A DNA stretch of 64,000 nucleotides. It comes from Kalaharituber pfeilii (Eukaryota; Ascomycota; Pezizomycetes; Pezizales; Pezizaceae). The position numbers and the translations under genes are program-made. Within the stretch, counting starts at the first letter, position 1, and each line of letters opens with the position of its first letter. The notes under the pieces are model-generated. The model searched no databases. It saw only the letters and a list, made by a program, of their open reading frames with translations, and was not told the origin of the DNA. The stretch spans positions 186,001-250,000 of the forward strand of contig WHUZ01000047.1 of NCBI GenBank assembly GCA_015179045.1. Reading direction: 5' to 3'. Positions 63,615 to 64,000 of the stretch are shown one piece after another.

Positions 63615-64000
63615 TCACTCCTCCTCATCCCCCTCCTTCGCCCTAGCCAATACCTCCCCACCCAACCTCTCCAAATAAAACCTCCTCACACCCGCCGGCA
63701 ACCCCTTAAACCCCTTCACCAAGCCCCCAGCACCTGTCTACCCCTCTCATACGCCGCCAAGTCCCTGTTCCCATACACGTCTCTTCCAGGCGCATACCTG
63801 TGGTCCTCCAAGTCCCTCCAAAACACGTTCACGGCGACGCACGGGCTCCTGGGCAACGCCGCGTGCGGCCACAGCGGCGGTATATACAGAGCTGTGCCTG
63901 GGGTCAGGGTATCCTCGTACGCGGGGGCGTGCGTGCCGAGCTCCGCGTCGTCGAATGGGTTCAGGATACTCGTGGTCGAGGATCCGCCAGGTGGGAACCC
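63615..64000 (-). CDS. TYW4/PPM2-like JmjC protein, C-terminal part, cut by the window edge
   Basis: The frame is open from the right edge and shows a JmjC C-terminal half: ILNPFDDAELGTHAPAYEDT, PGTALYIPPLWPHAALP (the His fits the distal iron ligand), CVAVNVFWRDLED, then GRDVYGNRDLAAYERGRQ. The VYGNRDL-AYE-GR segment is typical of fungal tRNA wybutosine-synthesising protein 4 (PPM2), a methyltransferase-kelch-JmjC fusion, but upstream domains are outside the window. The ending GFKGLPAGVRRFYLERLGG to EEE* is one base out of phase with the rest. A C5 run (plus strand 63724-63728) lies exactly at the switch. As given, the protein stops early after QVLGAW. Confidence 0.6.

Overview
The window is nuclear DNA of a filamentous ascomycete (Pezizomycotina; a leotiomycete-like fungus is possible but unproven). 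Genes are dense in places, on both strands and not in operons. They carry many short (about 45-100 bp) GT-AG introns and encode fungal-type proteins such as Pkc1 with HR1-C2-C1 domains, a Bqt4-like protein, Ssn8 and Alg3. Exon joins were worked out by hand from splice signals and reading phase; in almost every recognised gene the summed exon length is a multiple of three.

Layout. 1-2.9 kb: intergenic DNA with a decayed ORF. 2.9-4.5 kb (+): Bqt4-like inner nuclear membrane protein. 4.5-9 kb: gene-free, rich in simple repeats. 9-12.7 kb (-): protein kinase C. 14.1-15.3 kb (-): RING/TRAF zinc-finger protein, divergent from a syntaxin-8-like SNARE (15.9-16.8 kb, +). 17.4-18.1 kb (-): small mitochondrial-type protein. 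18.1-28.1 kb: a 10 kb gene-poor block. 28.1-28.7 kb (-): conserved fungal protein of unknown role. 30.4-31.5 kb (-): cyclin C (Ssn8). 33.2-35.8 kb (+): EF-hand mitochondrial carrier (Sal1 type). 36.1-37.1 kb (-): Rev7, head-to-head with a Kap114/importin-9 gene (37.6-41.8 kb, +).

41.8-53.1 kb is the accessory part. It holds a broken gene that looks like a fungal TET/JBP-type 2-oxoglutarate dioxygenase, long A tracts, one copy of a dispersed repeat whose second copy lies at 32.5 kb, and at least two pairs of degenerate repeats between 49.3 and 52.5 kb. One host gene of unknown function (47.0-48.4 kb, -) sits inside it.

53.1-64 kb is compact housekeeping DNA: CCT1 (-) divergent from prolyl-tRNA synthetase (+), ALG3 (+), a Hikeshi/OPI10 homologue (-) divergent from an EIF1AD-like S1 protein (+), and the 3' end of a TYW4-like JmjC gene (-) that runs off the right edge.

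Three otherwise good genes (47.0, 62.3 and 63.6 kb) are each broken by what looks like one missing base in a G or C run, and the dioxygenase relic shows the same in T runs. This pattern suggests homopolymer errors in the assembly as much as real mutation. No tRNA, rRNA or CRISPR was found.
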